64,000 nt of DNA from contig BROI01000018.1 of assembly GCA_027923505.1 (NCBI GenBank), positions 372,001 through 436,000 on the forward strand. Direction: 5' to 3'. The first letter of the stretch is position 1; each line of letters begins with the position of its first letter. The position numbers and the translations under genes are program-made. This stretch comes from Mayamaea pseudoterrestris. Its lineage: Eukaryota; Bacillariophyta; Bacillariophyceae; Sellaphorales; Sellaphoraceae. Positions 1 through 14,300 of the stretch are shown one piece after another. Below the pieces are notes generated by a model. That model was given only the letters and a program-made list of their open reading frames with translations. It had not been told where the DNA came from and did no database searches.

Positions 1-3000
1 AACTGAAACTTTGCTGTGTTTGGCCCATGGAACACCCTACTTGTTTCAGTCTCAGTCACACCACAGCCACTGCCAGAATTGCTGCTGTATTCAAAGTTCC
101 AAGCCTTGGACCTTGTCAAGCACCTTCTGCGGATTGCAGTAGCAGGTTCAGATTCTTGGTGGCCAGGTTGCATCACTTTACAAATCCCATCTGAAACTTT
201 GATGTGGTGGAACCACTTGGAGGAACCTACTTGCTATATTCACACATAACCACTGCCTGACTGGCTTCCAAATTGGACCATCTCAACCTTTGACTTTGTC
301 AAACAACCTATCCTGATTGCCATGGCATGCTCGGAATCATGCTTGCAAAGTTGGATCATAACATAAATCCCAATTGAAACTTTGCTGTGTTTGGCCCATG
401 GAACACTTTTCTTGTTTTAGTCTCAGTCACATCACAGCAACTGCCAGAATTGCTGCTGTATTCAAAGTTCCAAGCCTTGGACCTTGTCAAGCACCTTCTG
501 CGGATTGCAGTAGCAGGTTCAGATTCTTGGTGGCCAGGTTGCATCACTTTACAAATCCCATCTGAAACTTTGATGTGGTGGAACCACTTGGAGGAACCTA
601 CTTGCTATATTCATGCATAACCACTGGCTGACTGGCTTCCAAATTGGAACATCTCAACCTTTGACTTTGTCAAACAACCTATCCTGATTGCCATGGCATG
701 CTCAGAATCATGCTTGCAAGGTTGGATCATCACGTAAATCCCAATTGAAACTTTGCTGTGTTTGGCCCATGGAACACTTTTCTTGTTTTAGTCTCAGTCA
801 CACCACAGCCGCTGCCAGAACTGCTGCTGTATTCAAAGTTCCAAGCCTTTAACCTCGTCAAGCACCTTCTGCGGATTGCAGTAGCAGGTTCAGATTCTTG
901 GTGGCCAGGTTGCATCACTTTACAAATCCCATCTGAAACTTTGATGTGGTGGAACCACTTGGAGGAACCTACTTGCTATATTCAAGCATAACCACTGGCT
1001 GACTGGCTTCCAAATTGGAACTTCTCAACCTTTGACTTTGTCCACCAACCTATCCTGATTGCCATGGCATGCTCAGAATCATGCTTGCTAGGTTGGATCA
1101 TCACATACATCCCAACTGAAACTTTGCTGTGTTTGGCACACGGAACACCCTACTTGTTTCAGTCTCAGTCGCACCACAGCCACTGCCAGAATTGCTGCTG
1201 TATTCAAAGTTCCAAGCCTTGGACCTTGTCAAGCACCTTCTGCGGATTGCAGTAGCAGGTTCAGATTCTTGGTGGCCAGGTTGCATCACTTTACAAATCC
1301 CATCTGAAACTTTGATGTGGTGGAACCACTTGGAGGAACCTACTTGCTATATTCACGCATAATCACTGGCTGACTGGCTTCCAAATTGGAACATCTCAAC
1401 CTTTGACTTTGTCAAACAACCTATCCTGATTGCCATGGCATGCTCAGAATCATGCTTGCAAGGTTGGATCATCACATAAATCCCAACTGAAATTTTGCTT
1501 TGTTTGGCACATGGAACAGTCTCAGTCACACCACAGCCGCTGCCAGAACTGCTGCTGTATTCAAAGTTCCAAGCCTTGGACCTTGTCAAGCACCTTCTGC
1601 GGATTGCAGTAGCAGGTTCAGATTCTTGGTGGCCAGGTTGCATCACTTTACAAATCCCATCTGAAACTTTGATGTGGTGGAACCACTTGGAGGAACCTAC
1701 TTGCTATATTCACACATAACCACTGGCTGACTGGCTTCCAAATTGGAACATCTCAACCTTTGACTTTGTCAAACAACCTATCCTGATTGCCATGGCATGC
1801 TCAGAATCATGCTTGCTAGGTTGGATCATCACATAAATCCCAACTGAAACTTTGCTGTGTTTGGCCCATGGAACACCCTACTTGTTTCAGTCTCAGTCAC
1901 ACCACAGCCACTGCCAGAATTGCTGCTGTTTTCAAAGTTCCAAGCCTTGGACCTTGTCAAGCACCTTCTGCGGATTGCAGTAGCAGGTTCAGATTCTTGG
2001 TGGCCAGGTTGCATCACTATACAAATCCCATCTGAAACTTTGATGTGGTGGAATCACTTGGAGGAACCTACTTGCTATATTCACGCATAATCACTGGCTG
2101 ACTGGCTTCCAAATTGGAACATCTCAACCTTTGACTTTGTCAAACAACCTATCCTGATTGCCATGGCATGCTCAGAATCATGCTTGCTAGGTTGGATCAT
2201 CACATAAATCCCAACTGAAACTTTGCTGTGTTTGGCACATAAAACACCCTACTTGTTTCAGTCTCAGTCTCACCACAGCCACTGCCAGAACTGCTGCTGT
2301 ATTCAAAGATCCAAGCCTTGGACCTTGTCAGCAGATTGCAGTAGCAGGTTCAGATTCTTGGTGGCCAGGTTGCATCACTATACAAATACCATCTGAAACT
2401 TTGATGTGGTGGAACCACTTGGAGGAACCTACTTGCTATATTCACGCATAATCACTGGCTGACTGGCTTCCAAATTGGAACATCTCAACCTTTGACTTTG
2501 TCAAACAACCTATCCTGATTGCCATGGCATGCTCAGAATCATGCTTGCTAGGTTGGATCATCACATAAATCCCAACTGAAACTTTGCTGTGTTTGGCCCA
2601 TGGAACACCCTACTTGTTTCAGTCTCAGTCACACCACAGCCACTGCCAGAACTGCTGCTGTATTCAAAGTTCCAAGCCTTGGACCTTGTCAAGCACCTTC
2701 TGCGGATTGCAGTAGCAGGTTCAGATTCTTGGTGGCCAGGTTGCATCACTTTACAAATCCCATCTGAAACTTTGATGTGGTGGAACCACTTGGAGGAACC
2801 TACTTGCTATATTCACGCATAACCACTGGCTGACTGGCTTCCAAATTGGAACATCTCAACCTTTGACTTTGTCAAACAACCTATCCTGATTGCCATGGCA
2901 TGCTCAGAATCATGCTTGCTAGGTTGGATCATCACATAAATCCCAACTGAAACTTTGCTGTGTTTGGCCCATGGAACACCCTACTTGTTTCAGTCTCAGT

Positions 3001-6000
3001 CACACCACAGCCTCTGCCAGAATTGCTGCTGTATTCAAAGTTCAATGCCCTGGACCTTGTCAAGTACCTTCTGCGGATTGCAGTAGCAGGTTCAGATTCT
3101 TGGTGGCCAGGTTGCATCACTTTACAAATCCCATCTGAAACTTTGATGTGGTGGAACCACTTGGAGGAACCTACTTGCTATATTCACACATAATCACTGC
3201 CTGACTGGCTTCCAAATTGGAACATCTCAACCTTTGACTTTGTCAAACAACCTATCCTGATTGCCATGGCATGCTCAGAATCATGCTTGCAAGGTTGGAT
3301 CATCACATAAATCCCAACTGAAATTTCGCTTTGTTTGGCACATGGAACACCCTTCTTGTTTCAGTCTCAGTCACACCACAGCAACTGCCAGAATTGTTGC
3401 TGTTTTCAAAGTTCCAAGCCTTGGACCTTGTCAAGCACCTTCTGCGGATTGCAGTAGCAGGTTCAGATTCTTGGTGGCCAGGTTGCATCACTTTACAAAT
3501 CCCATCTGAAACTTTGATGTGGTGGAACCACTTGGAGGAACCTACTTGCTATATTCACACATAACCACTGCCTGACTGGCTTCCAAATTGGAACATCTCA
3601 ACCTTTGACTTTGTCAAACATCTTATTCTGATTGCCATGGCATGCTCAGAATCATGCTTGCAAGGTTGGATGATCACATAAATCCCAACTAAAACTTGGC
3701 TGTGTTTGGCACATGGAACACCCTACTTGTTTCAGTCTCAGTCACACCACAGCCACTGCCAGTATTGCTGCTGTTTTCAAAGTTCCAAGCCTTTAACCTC
3801 GTCAAGCACCTTCTGCAGGTGAATTGCAGTTTCAGTCTCAGTCACCACGCCACTCGAATTGCTGTTTCAAAGTTCCAAGCCTTGGACCTTGCTTCACCTT
3901 CTGCGGATTGCAGTAGCAGGTTCAGATTCTTGGTGGCCAGGTTGCATCACTATACAAATCCCATCTGAATCTTTGATGTGGTGGAACCACTTGGAGGAAC
4001 CTACTTGCTATATTCACGCATAACCACTGGCTGACTGGCTTCCAAATTGGAACATCTCAACCTTTGACTTTGTCAAACATCTTATCCTGATTGCCATGGC
4101 ATGCTCAGAATCATGCTTGCTAGGTTGGATCATCACATAAATCCCAACTGAAACTTTGCTGTGTTTGGCCCATGGAACTCCCTACTTGTTTCAGTCTCAG
4201 TCACACCACAGCCGCTGCCAGAACTGCTGCTGTTTTCAAAGTTCCAAGCCTTGGACCTCGTCAAGCACCTTCTGCGGATTGCAGTAGCAGGTTCAGATTC
4301 TTGGTGGCCAGGTTGCATCACTTTACAAATCCCATCTGAAACTTTGATGTGGTGGAACCACTTGGAGGAACCTACTTGCTATATTCACGCATAACCACTG
4401 GCTGACTGGCTTCCAAATTGGAACATCTTAACCTTTGACTTTGTCAAACAACCTATCCTGATTGCCATGGCATGCTCAGAATCATGCTTGCTAGGTTGGA
4501 TCATCACATAAATCCCAACTGAAACTTTGCTGTGTTTGGCACATGGAACACCCTACTTGTTTCAGTCTCAGTCACACCACAGCCGCTGCCAGAACTGCTG
4601 CTGTTTTCAAAGTTCCAAGCCTTGGACCTCGTCAAGCACCTTCTGCGGATTGCAGAAGCAGGTGCAGATTCTTGGTGGCCAGGTTGCATCACTATACAAA
4701 TCCCATCTGAAACTTTGATGTGGTGGAACCACTTGGAGGAACCTACTTGCTATATTCACGCATAACCACTGGCTGACTGGCTTCCAAATTGGAACATCTC
4801 AACCTTTGACTTTGTCAAACAACCTATCCTGATTGCCATGGCATGCTCAGAATCATGCTTGCAAGGTTGGATCATCACATAAATCCCAACTGAAACTTTG
4901 CTGTGTTTGGCACATGGAACACCCTACTTGTTTCAGTCTCAGTCACACCACAGCCGCTGCCAGAACTGCTGCTGTATTCAAAGTTCCAAGCCTTGGACCT
5001 TGTCAAGCACCTTCTGCGGATTGCAGTAGCAGGTTCAGATTCTTGGTGGCCAGGTTGCATCACTTTACAAATCCCATCTGAAACTTTGATGTGGTGGAAC
5101 CACTTGGAGGAACCTACTTGCTATATTCACGCATAACCACTGGCTGACTGGCTTCCAAATTGGAACATCTCAACCTTTGACTTTGTCAAACAACCTATCC
5201 TGATTGCCATGGCATGCTCAGAATCATGCTTGCTAGGTTGGATCATCACATAAATCCCAACTGAAACTTTACTGTATTTGGCACATGGAACACCCTACTT
5301 GTTTCAGTCTCAGTCACACCACAGCCCCTGCCAGAATTGCTGCTGTATTCAAAGTTCCAAGCCTTGGACCTTGTCAAGCACCTTCTGCGGATTGCAGTAG
5401 CAGGTTCAGATTCTTGGTGGCCAGGTTGCATCACTTTACAAATCCCATCTGAAACTTTGATGTGGTGGAACCACTTGGAGGAACCTACTTGCTATATTCA
5501 CGCATAACCACTGGCTGACTGGCTTCCAAATTGGAACATCTCAACCTTTGACTTTGTCAAACAACCTATCCTGATTGCCATGGCATGCTCAGAATCATGC
5601 TTGCAAGGTTGGATCATCACATAAATCCCAACTGAAACTTTGCTGTGTTTGGCACATAAAACACCCTACTTGTTTCAGTCTCAGTCACACCACAGCCACT
5701 GCCAGAACTGCTGCTGTATTCAAAGTTCCAAGCCTTGGACCTTGTCAAGCACCTTCTGCGGATTGCAGTAGCAGGTTCAGATTCTTGGTGGCCAGGTTGC
5801 ATCACTATACAAATCCCATCTGAAACTTTGATGTGGTGGAACCACTTGGAGGAACCTACTTGCTATATTCACGCATAACCACTGGCTGACTGGCTTCCAA
5901 ATTGGAACATCTCAACCTTTGACTTTAAATCCCAACTGAAACTTTGCTGTGTTTGGCACATAAAACACCCTACTTGTTTTAGTCTCAGTCACACCACAGC

Positions 6001-6605
6001 CACTGCCAGAACTGCTGCTGTATTCAAAGTTCCAAGCCTTGGACCTTGTCAAGCACCTTCTGCGGATTGCAGTAGCAGGTTCAGATTCTTGGTGGCCAGG
6101 TTGCATCACTATACAAATCCCATCTGAAACTTTGATGTGGTGGAACCACTTGGAGGAACCTACTTGCTATATTCACGCATAACCACTGGCTGACTGGCTT
6201 CCAAATTGGAACATCTCAACCTTTGACTTTGTCAAACAATCTATCCTGATTGCCATGGCATGCTCAGAGTCATGCTTGCAAGATTGGATCATCACATAAA
6301 TCCCAACTGAAACTTAGCTGTGTTTGGCACACGGAACACCCTACTTGTTTCAGTCTCAGTCACACCACAGCCGCTGCCTGAACTGCTGCTGTATTTAAAG
6401 TTCCAAGCCTTGGATCTTGTCAAGCACCTTCTGCGGATTGCAGTAGCAGGTTCAGAATCTTGGTGGCCTGGTTGCATCACTGTACAAATCCCATCTGAAT
6501 CTTTGATGTGGTGGAACCACTTGGAGGCACCTACTTGCTATATTCACACATAACCACTGGCTGACTAGCTTCCAAATCAGAACATCTCAACCTTTGACTT
6601 TGTTT

Positions 6606-9600
6606 TGATTGCCATGGCATGCCCAGAATCATGCTAGCAAGGTCAGATTATCACATAAATCCCAACTGAAACTTTGCTGTGCTTGGCACATGGAACACCC
6701 TCTCAGTCACACCACAGCCGCTGCCTGAACTGCTGCTGTATTTAAAGTTCCAAGCCTTGGATCTTGTCAAGCACCTTCTGCGGATTGCAGTAGCAGGTTC
6801 AGAATCTTGGTGGCCTGGTTGCATCACTTATAAATCCCATCTGAAACTTTGATGTGGTGGAACCACTTGGAGGAACCTACTTGCTATATTCACACATAAC
6901 CACTGGCTGACTGGCTTCCAAATTGGAACATCTCAACCTTTGACTTTGTCAAACAACCTATCCTGGTTGCCATGGCATGCTCAGAATCATGCTTGCTAGG
7001 TTGGATCATCACATAAATCCCAACTGAAACTTTGCTGTGTTTGGCCCATGGAACACCCTACTTGTTTCAGTCTCAGTCACACCACAGCCGCTGCCAGAAC
7101 TGCTGCTGTATTCAAAGTTCCAAGCCTTGGATCTTGTCAAGCACCTTCTGCGGATTGCAGTAGCAGGTTCAGATTCTTGGTGGCCTGGTTGCATCACTTT
7201 AAAATCCCATCTGAAACTTTGATGTGGTGGAACCACTTGGAGAAACCTACTTGGTATATTCACACACAACCACTGCCTGACTGGCTTGCAAATTGGAACA
7301 TCTCAACCTTTGACTTTGTCAAACAACCTATCCTGGTTGCCATGGCATGCTCAGAATCATGCTTGCTAGGTTGGATCATCACATAAAACCCAACTGAAAC
7401 TTTGCTGTGTTTGGCCCATGGAACACCCTACTTGTTTCAGTCTCAGTCACACCACAGCCACTGCCAGAAGGTGCTGCTGTATTCAAAGTTCCAAGCCTTG
7501 GACCTTGTCAAGCACCTTCTGCGGATTGCAGTAGCAGGTTCAGATTCTTGGTGGCCAGGTTGCATCACTATACAAATCCCATCTGAAACTTGGTTGTGGT
7601 GGAACCACTTGGAGGAATCTACTTGCTATAATCACGCATAATCACTGACTGACTGGCTTCCAAATTGGAACATCTCAACCTTTGACTTTGTCAAACATCT
7701 TAATCTGATTGCCATGGCATGCTCAGAATCATGTTGCTAGGTTGGATCATCACATAAATCTCAACTGAAACTTTGCTGCGTTTGGCACATGGAACACCCT
7801 ACCTGTTTCAGTCTCGGTCACACCACAGCCACTGCCAGAAATGCTGCTTTTTTCAAAGCTCCAAGCCTTGGACCTTGTCAAGCACCTTCTGTGGATTGCA
7901 GTAGCATGTTCAGATTCTTGGTGGCCAGGTTGTATCACTTTACAAATCCCATCTGAAACTTTGATGTGGTGGAAGCACTTGGAGGAACCTACTTGCTATA
8001 TTCACGCATAATCACTGGCTGACTGGCTTCCAAATTGGAACATCTCAACCTTTGACTTTGTCAGACTTTGTCAAACAACCTATCCTTATGGCCATGGCAT
8101 GCTCAGAAGCATGCTAGCAAGATTGGATCATCACATAAATCCCAACTGAAACTTTGCTGTGTTTGGCACATAGAACACCCTACTTGTTTCAGTCTCAGTC
8201 ACACCACAGCCACTGCCAGAATTGCTGCTGTTTTCAAAGTTCCAAGCCATGGACCTTGTCAAGCACCTTCTGCAGATTGCAGTAGCAGGTTCAGATTCTT
8301 GGTGGCCAGGTTGCATCACTTTACAAATCCCATCTGAATTTTTGATGTGGTGGAACCACTTGGAGGAACCTACTTGCTATATTCACGCATAATCACTGGA
8401 TGACTGGCATCCGAATTGGAACATCTCAACCTTTGACATTGTCAAACAACTTTTTCTGATTGCCATGGCATGCTCAGAAGCATGCTAGCAAGGTTGGATC
8501 ATCACATAAATCCCAACTGAAACTTTGCTGTGTTTGGCACATGGAACACCCTACTTGTTTCAGTCTCAGTCACACCACAGCCGCTGCCAGAACTGCTGCT
8601 GTTTTCAAAGTTCCAAGCCATGGACCTTGTCAAGCACCTTCTGCGGATTGCAGTAGCAGGTACAGATTCTTGGTGGCCAGGTTGCATCACTTTACAAATC
8701 CTATTTGAAACTTTGATGTGGTGGAACCACTTGGAGGAACCTACTTGCTATATTCACGCATAACCACTGGCTGACTGGCTTCCAAATTGGAACATCTCAA
8801 CCTTTGACATTGTCAAACAACCTATCTTGATTGCCATGGCATGCTCAGAATCATGCTTGCTAGGTTGGATCATCACATAAATCCCAACTGAAACTTTGCT
8901 GTGTTTGGCCCATGGAACACCCTACTTGTTTCAGTCTCAGTCACACCACAGCCACTGCCAGTATTGCTGCTGTTTTTAAAGTTCCAAGCCTTGGACCTTG
9001 TCAAGCACCTTCTGCGGATTGCAGTAGCAGGTTCAGATTCTTGGTGGCCAGGTTGCATCACTATACAAATCCCATCTGAAACTTTGATGTAGTGGAACCA
9101 ATTGGAGGAACCTACTTGCTATGTTCACGCATAACCACTACCTGACTGGCTTCCAAATTGGAACATCTCAGCCTTTGACTTTGTCAAAGAACTTATTCTG
9201 ATTGCCGTGGCATGCTCAGAAGCATGCTAGCAAGGTTGGATCATCACATAAATCCCAACTGAAATTTTACTGTGTTTGGGACATGGAACACCCTACTTGT
9301 TTCAGTCTCAGTCACACCACAGCCCCTGCTAGAACTGATGCTGTTTTCAAAGTTCCAAGCTTTGGACCTCGTCAAGCACCTTCTGCGGATTGCAGTAGCA
9401 GGTTCAGATTCTTGGTGGCCAGGTTGCATCACTATATAAATCCCATCTGAAAATGTGATATGGTGGAACCACTTGGAGGAATCTACTTGCTATATTCATG
9501 CATAACCACTGCCTGACTGGCTTCCAAATTGGAACATTTCAACCTTTGACTTTGTCAAACAACCTATCCTGATTGCCATGGCATGCTCAGAATCATGCTT

Positions 9601-11383
9601 GCAAGGTTGGATCATCACGTAAATCCCAACTGAAACTTTGCTGTGTTTGGCCCATTGAACACCCTACTTGTTTCAGTCTCAGTCACACCACAGCCACTGC
9701 CAGAATTGCTGCTGTATTCACAATTCCAAGCCTTGGACCTTGTCAAGCACCTTCTGCGGATTGCAGTAGCAGGTTCAGATTCTTGGTGGCCAGGTTGCAT
9801 CACTTTATAAATCCCATCTGAAACTTTGATGTGGTGGAACCACTTGGAGGAACTTACTTGCTATATTCACGCATAACCACTGGCTGACTGGCTTCCTAAT
9901 TGGAACATCTCAACCTTTGACATTGTCAAACAACCTATTCTGATTGCCATGGCATGCTCAGAAGCATGCTTGCTAGGTTGGATCATCACATAAATCCCAA
10001 CTGAAACTTTGCTGTGTTTGGCCCATGGAACACCCTACTTGTTTCAGTCTCAGTCACACCACAGCCACTGCCAGAATTGCTGCTGTTTTCAAAGTTCCAA
10101 GCTTTGGACCTCGTCAAGCACCTTCTGTGGATTGCAGTAGCAGGTTCAGATTCTTGGTGGCCAGGTTGCATCACTATACAAATCCCATCTGAAACTTTGT
10201 TGTGGTGGAACCACTAGGAGGAACCTACTTGCTATATTCACGCATAACCACTGGCTGACTGGCTTCCAAATTGGAAAATCTCAACCTTTGACTTTGTCAA
10301 ACATCTATCCTGATTGCCACGGCATGCTCAGAATCATGCTTGCTAGGTTGGATCATCACATAAGTCCCAACTGAAACTTTGCTGTGTTTGGCACATGGGA
10401 CACCCTACTTGTTTCAGTCTCAGTCACACCACAGCCACTGCCAGAATTGTTGCTGTTTTCAAAGTTCCAAGCCTTGGACCTTGTCAAGCACTTCTGCAGA
10501 TTGCTGTAGCAGGTTCAGATTCTTGCTGGCCAGGTTGCATCACTTTACAAATCCCATCTGAAACTTTGATGTGGTGGAACCACTAGGAGGAACCTACTTG
10601 CTATATTCACGCATAATCACTGGATGACTGGCTTCCAAATTGGAACATCTCAACCTTTGACATTGTCAATCATTCTATCCTGATTGCCAAGGCATGCTCA
10701 GAATCATGCTTGCTAGGTTGGATCATCACATAAATCCCAACTGAAACTTTGCTGTGTTTGGCCCATGGAACACCCTACTTGTTTCAGTCTCAGTCAAACC
10801 ACATCCTCTGCCAGAATTGCTGCTGTTTTCAAAGTTCAAAGCCATGGACCTTGTCAAGCACCCTCTGCGGATTGCAGTAGCAGGTTCAGATTCTTGCTGG
10901 CCAGGTTGCATCACTATACAAATCCCATCTGAAACTTTGATGTGGGGGAATGACTTGTAGGGACCTACTTGCTATATTGACACATAACCACTGGCTGACT
11001 GGCTTCCAAATTGAAACATGTCAACCTTTGACTTTGTCAATCATTTTATTCTGATTGCCAAGGCATGCTCAGAATCATGCTTGCTAGGTTGGATCATCAC
11101 ATAAATCCCAATTGTAACTTTGCTGTGTTTGGCACATGGAACACTCTACTTGTTTCAGTCTCAGTCACACCACAGCCACTGCCAGAATTGCTGCTGTTTT
11201 CAAAGTTCCAAGCCTTGGACCTCGTAAAGCACCTTCTGCGGATTGCAGTAGCAGGTGCAGATTCTTGGTGGCCAGGTTGCATCACTATACAAATCCCATC
11301 GGAACTTTGATGTGGTGGAACCACTTGGAGGAACCTACTTGCTATATTCACGCATAACCACTGGCTGACTGGCTTCCAAATTG
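6606..11383. repeat. Higher-order satellite block, copy 1 (4778 bp, 13 monomers)
   Basis: This block is repeated immediately downstream with a constant offset of 4778 bp. Every internal landmark recurs at +4778, including odd-length monomers and single-base variants. The left edge lies at the TGATTGCC word near 6606; to its left the two copies stop matching. The block ends inside the GGCTTCCAAATTG word, where copy 2 starts without any linker. Confidence 0.93.
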
Positions 11384-14300
11384 TGATTGCCATGGCATGC
11401 CCAGAATCATGCTAGCAAGGTCAGATTATCACATAAATCCCAACTGAAACTTAGCTGTGTTTGGCACACGGAACACCCTCTCAGTCACACCACAGCCGCT
11501 GCCTGAACTGCTGCTGTATTTAAAGTTCCAAGCCTTGGATCTTGTCAAGCACCTTCTGCGGATTGCAGTAGCAGGTTCAGAATCTTGGTGGCCTGGTTGC
11601 ATCACTTATAAATCCCATCTGAAACTTTGATGTGGTGGAACCACTTGGAGGAACCTACTTGCTATATTCACACATAACCACTGGCTGACTGGCTTCCAAA
11701 TTGGAACATCTCAACCTTTGACTTTGTCAAACAACCTATCCTGGTTGCCATGGCATGCTCAGAATCATGCTTGCTAGGTTGGATCATCACATAAATCCCA
11801 ACTGAAACTTTGCTGTGTTTGGCCCATGGAACACCCTACTTGTTTCAGTCTCAGTCACACCACAGCCGCTGCCAGAACTGCTGCTGTATTCAAAGTTCCA
11901 AGCCTTGGATCTTGTCAAGCACCTTCTGCGGATTGCAGTAGCAGGTTCAGATTCTTGGTGGCCTGGTTGCATCACTTTAAAATCCCATCTGAAACTTTGA
12001 TGTGGTGGAACCACTTGGAGAAACCTACTTGGTATATTCACACACAACCACTGCCTGACTGGCTTGCAAATTGGAACATCTCAACCTTTGACTTTGTCAA
12101 ACAACCTATCCTGGTTGCCATGGCATGCTCAGAATCATGCTTGCTAGGTTGGATCATCACATAAAACCCAACTGAAACTTTGCTGTGTTTGGCCCATGGA
12201 ACACCCTACTTGTTTCAGTCTCAGTCACACCACAGCCACTGCCAGAAGGTGCTGCTGTATTCAAAGTTCCAAGCCTTGGACCTTGTCAAGCACCTTCTGC
12301 GGATTGCAGTAGCAGGTTCAGATTCTTGGTGGCCAGGTTGCATCACTATACAAATCCCATCTGAAACTTGGTTGTGGTGGAACCACTTGGAGGAATCTAC
12401 TTGCTATAATCACGCATAATCACTGACTGACTGGCTTCCAAATTGGAACATCTCAACCTTTGACTTTGTCAAACATCTTAATCTGATTGCCATGGCATGC
12501 TCAGAATCATGTTGCTAGGTTGGATCATCACATAAATCTCAACTGAAACTTTGCTGCGTTTGGCACATGGAACACCCTACCTGTTTCAGTCTCGGTCACA
12601 CCACAGCCACTGCCAGAAATGCTGCTTTTTTCAAAGCTCCAAGCCTTGGACCTTGTCAAGCACCTTCTGTGGATTGCAGTAGCATGTTCAGATTCTTGGT
12701 GGCCAGGTTGTATCACTTTACAAATCCCATCTGAAACTTTGATGTGGTGGAAGCACTTGGAGGAACCTACTTGCTATATTCACGCATAATCACTGGCTGA
12801 CTGGCTTCCAAATTGGAACATCTCAACCTTTGACTTTGTCAGACTTTGTCAAACAACCTATCCTTATGGCCATGGCATGCTCAGAAGCATGCTAGCAAGA
12901 TTGGATCATCACATAAATCCCAACTGAAACTTTGCTGTGTTTGGCACATAGAACACCCTACTTGTTTCAGTCTCAGTCACACCACAGCCACTGCCAGAAT
13001 TGCTGCTGTTTTCAAAGTTCCAAGCCATGGACCTTGTCAAGCACCTTCTGCAGATTGCAGTAGCAGGTTCAGATTCTTGGTGGCCAGGTTGCATCACTTT
13101 ACAAATCCCATCTGAATTTTTGATGTGGTGGAACCACTTGGAGGAACCTACTTGCTATATTCACGCATAATCACTGGATGACTGGCATCCGAATTGGAAC
13201 ATCTCAACCTTTGACATTGTCAAACAACTTTTTCTGATTGCCATGGCATGCTCAGAAGCATGCTAGCAAGGTTGGATCATCACATAAATCCCAACTGAAA
13301 CTTTGCTGTGTTTGGCACATGGAACACCCTACTTGTTTCAGTCTCAGTCACACCACAGCCGCTGCCAGAACTGCTGCTGTTTTCAAAGTTCCAAGCCATG
13401 GACCTTGTCAAGCACCTTCTGCGGATTGCAGTAGCAGGTACAGATTCTTGGTGGCCAGGTTGCATCACTTTACAAATCCTATTTGAAACTTTGATGTGGT
13501 GGAACCACTTGGAGGAACCTACTTGCTATATTCACGCATAACCACTGGCTGACTGGCTTCCAAATTGGAACATCTCAACCTTTGACATTGTCAAACAACC
13601 TATCTTGATTGCCATGGCATGCTCAGAATCATGCTTGCTAGGTTGGATCATCACATAAATCCCAACTGAAACTTTGCTGTGTTTGGCCCATGGAACACCC
13701 TACTTGTTTCAGTCTCAGTCACACCACAGCCACTGCCAGTATTGCTGCTGTTTTTAAAGTTCCAAGCCTTGGACCTTGTCAAGCACCTTCTGCGGATTGC
13801 AGTAGCAGGTTCAGATTCTTGGTGGCCAGGTTGCATCACTATACAAATCCCATCTGAAACTTTGATGTAGTGGAACCAATTGGAGGAACCTACTTGCTAT
13901 GTTCACGCATAACCACTACCTGACTGGCTTCCAAATTGGAACATCTCAGCCTTTGACTTTGTCAAAGAACTTATTCTGATTGCCGTGGCATGCTCAGAAG
14001 CATGCTAGCAAGGTTGGATCATCACATAAATCCCAACTGAAATTTTACTGTGTTTGGGACATGGAACACCCTACTTGTTTCAGTCTCAGTCACACCACAG
14101 CCCCTGCTAGAACTGATGCTGTTTTCAAAGTTCCAAGCTTTGGACCTCGTCAAGCACCTTCTGCGGATTGCAGTAGCAGGTTCAGATTCTTGGTGGCCAG
14201 GTTGCATCACTATATAAATCCCATCTGAAAATGTGATATGGTGGAACCACTTGGAGGAATCTACTTGCTATATTCATGCATAACCACTGCCTGACTGGCT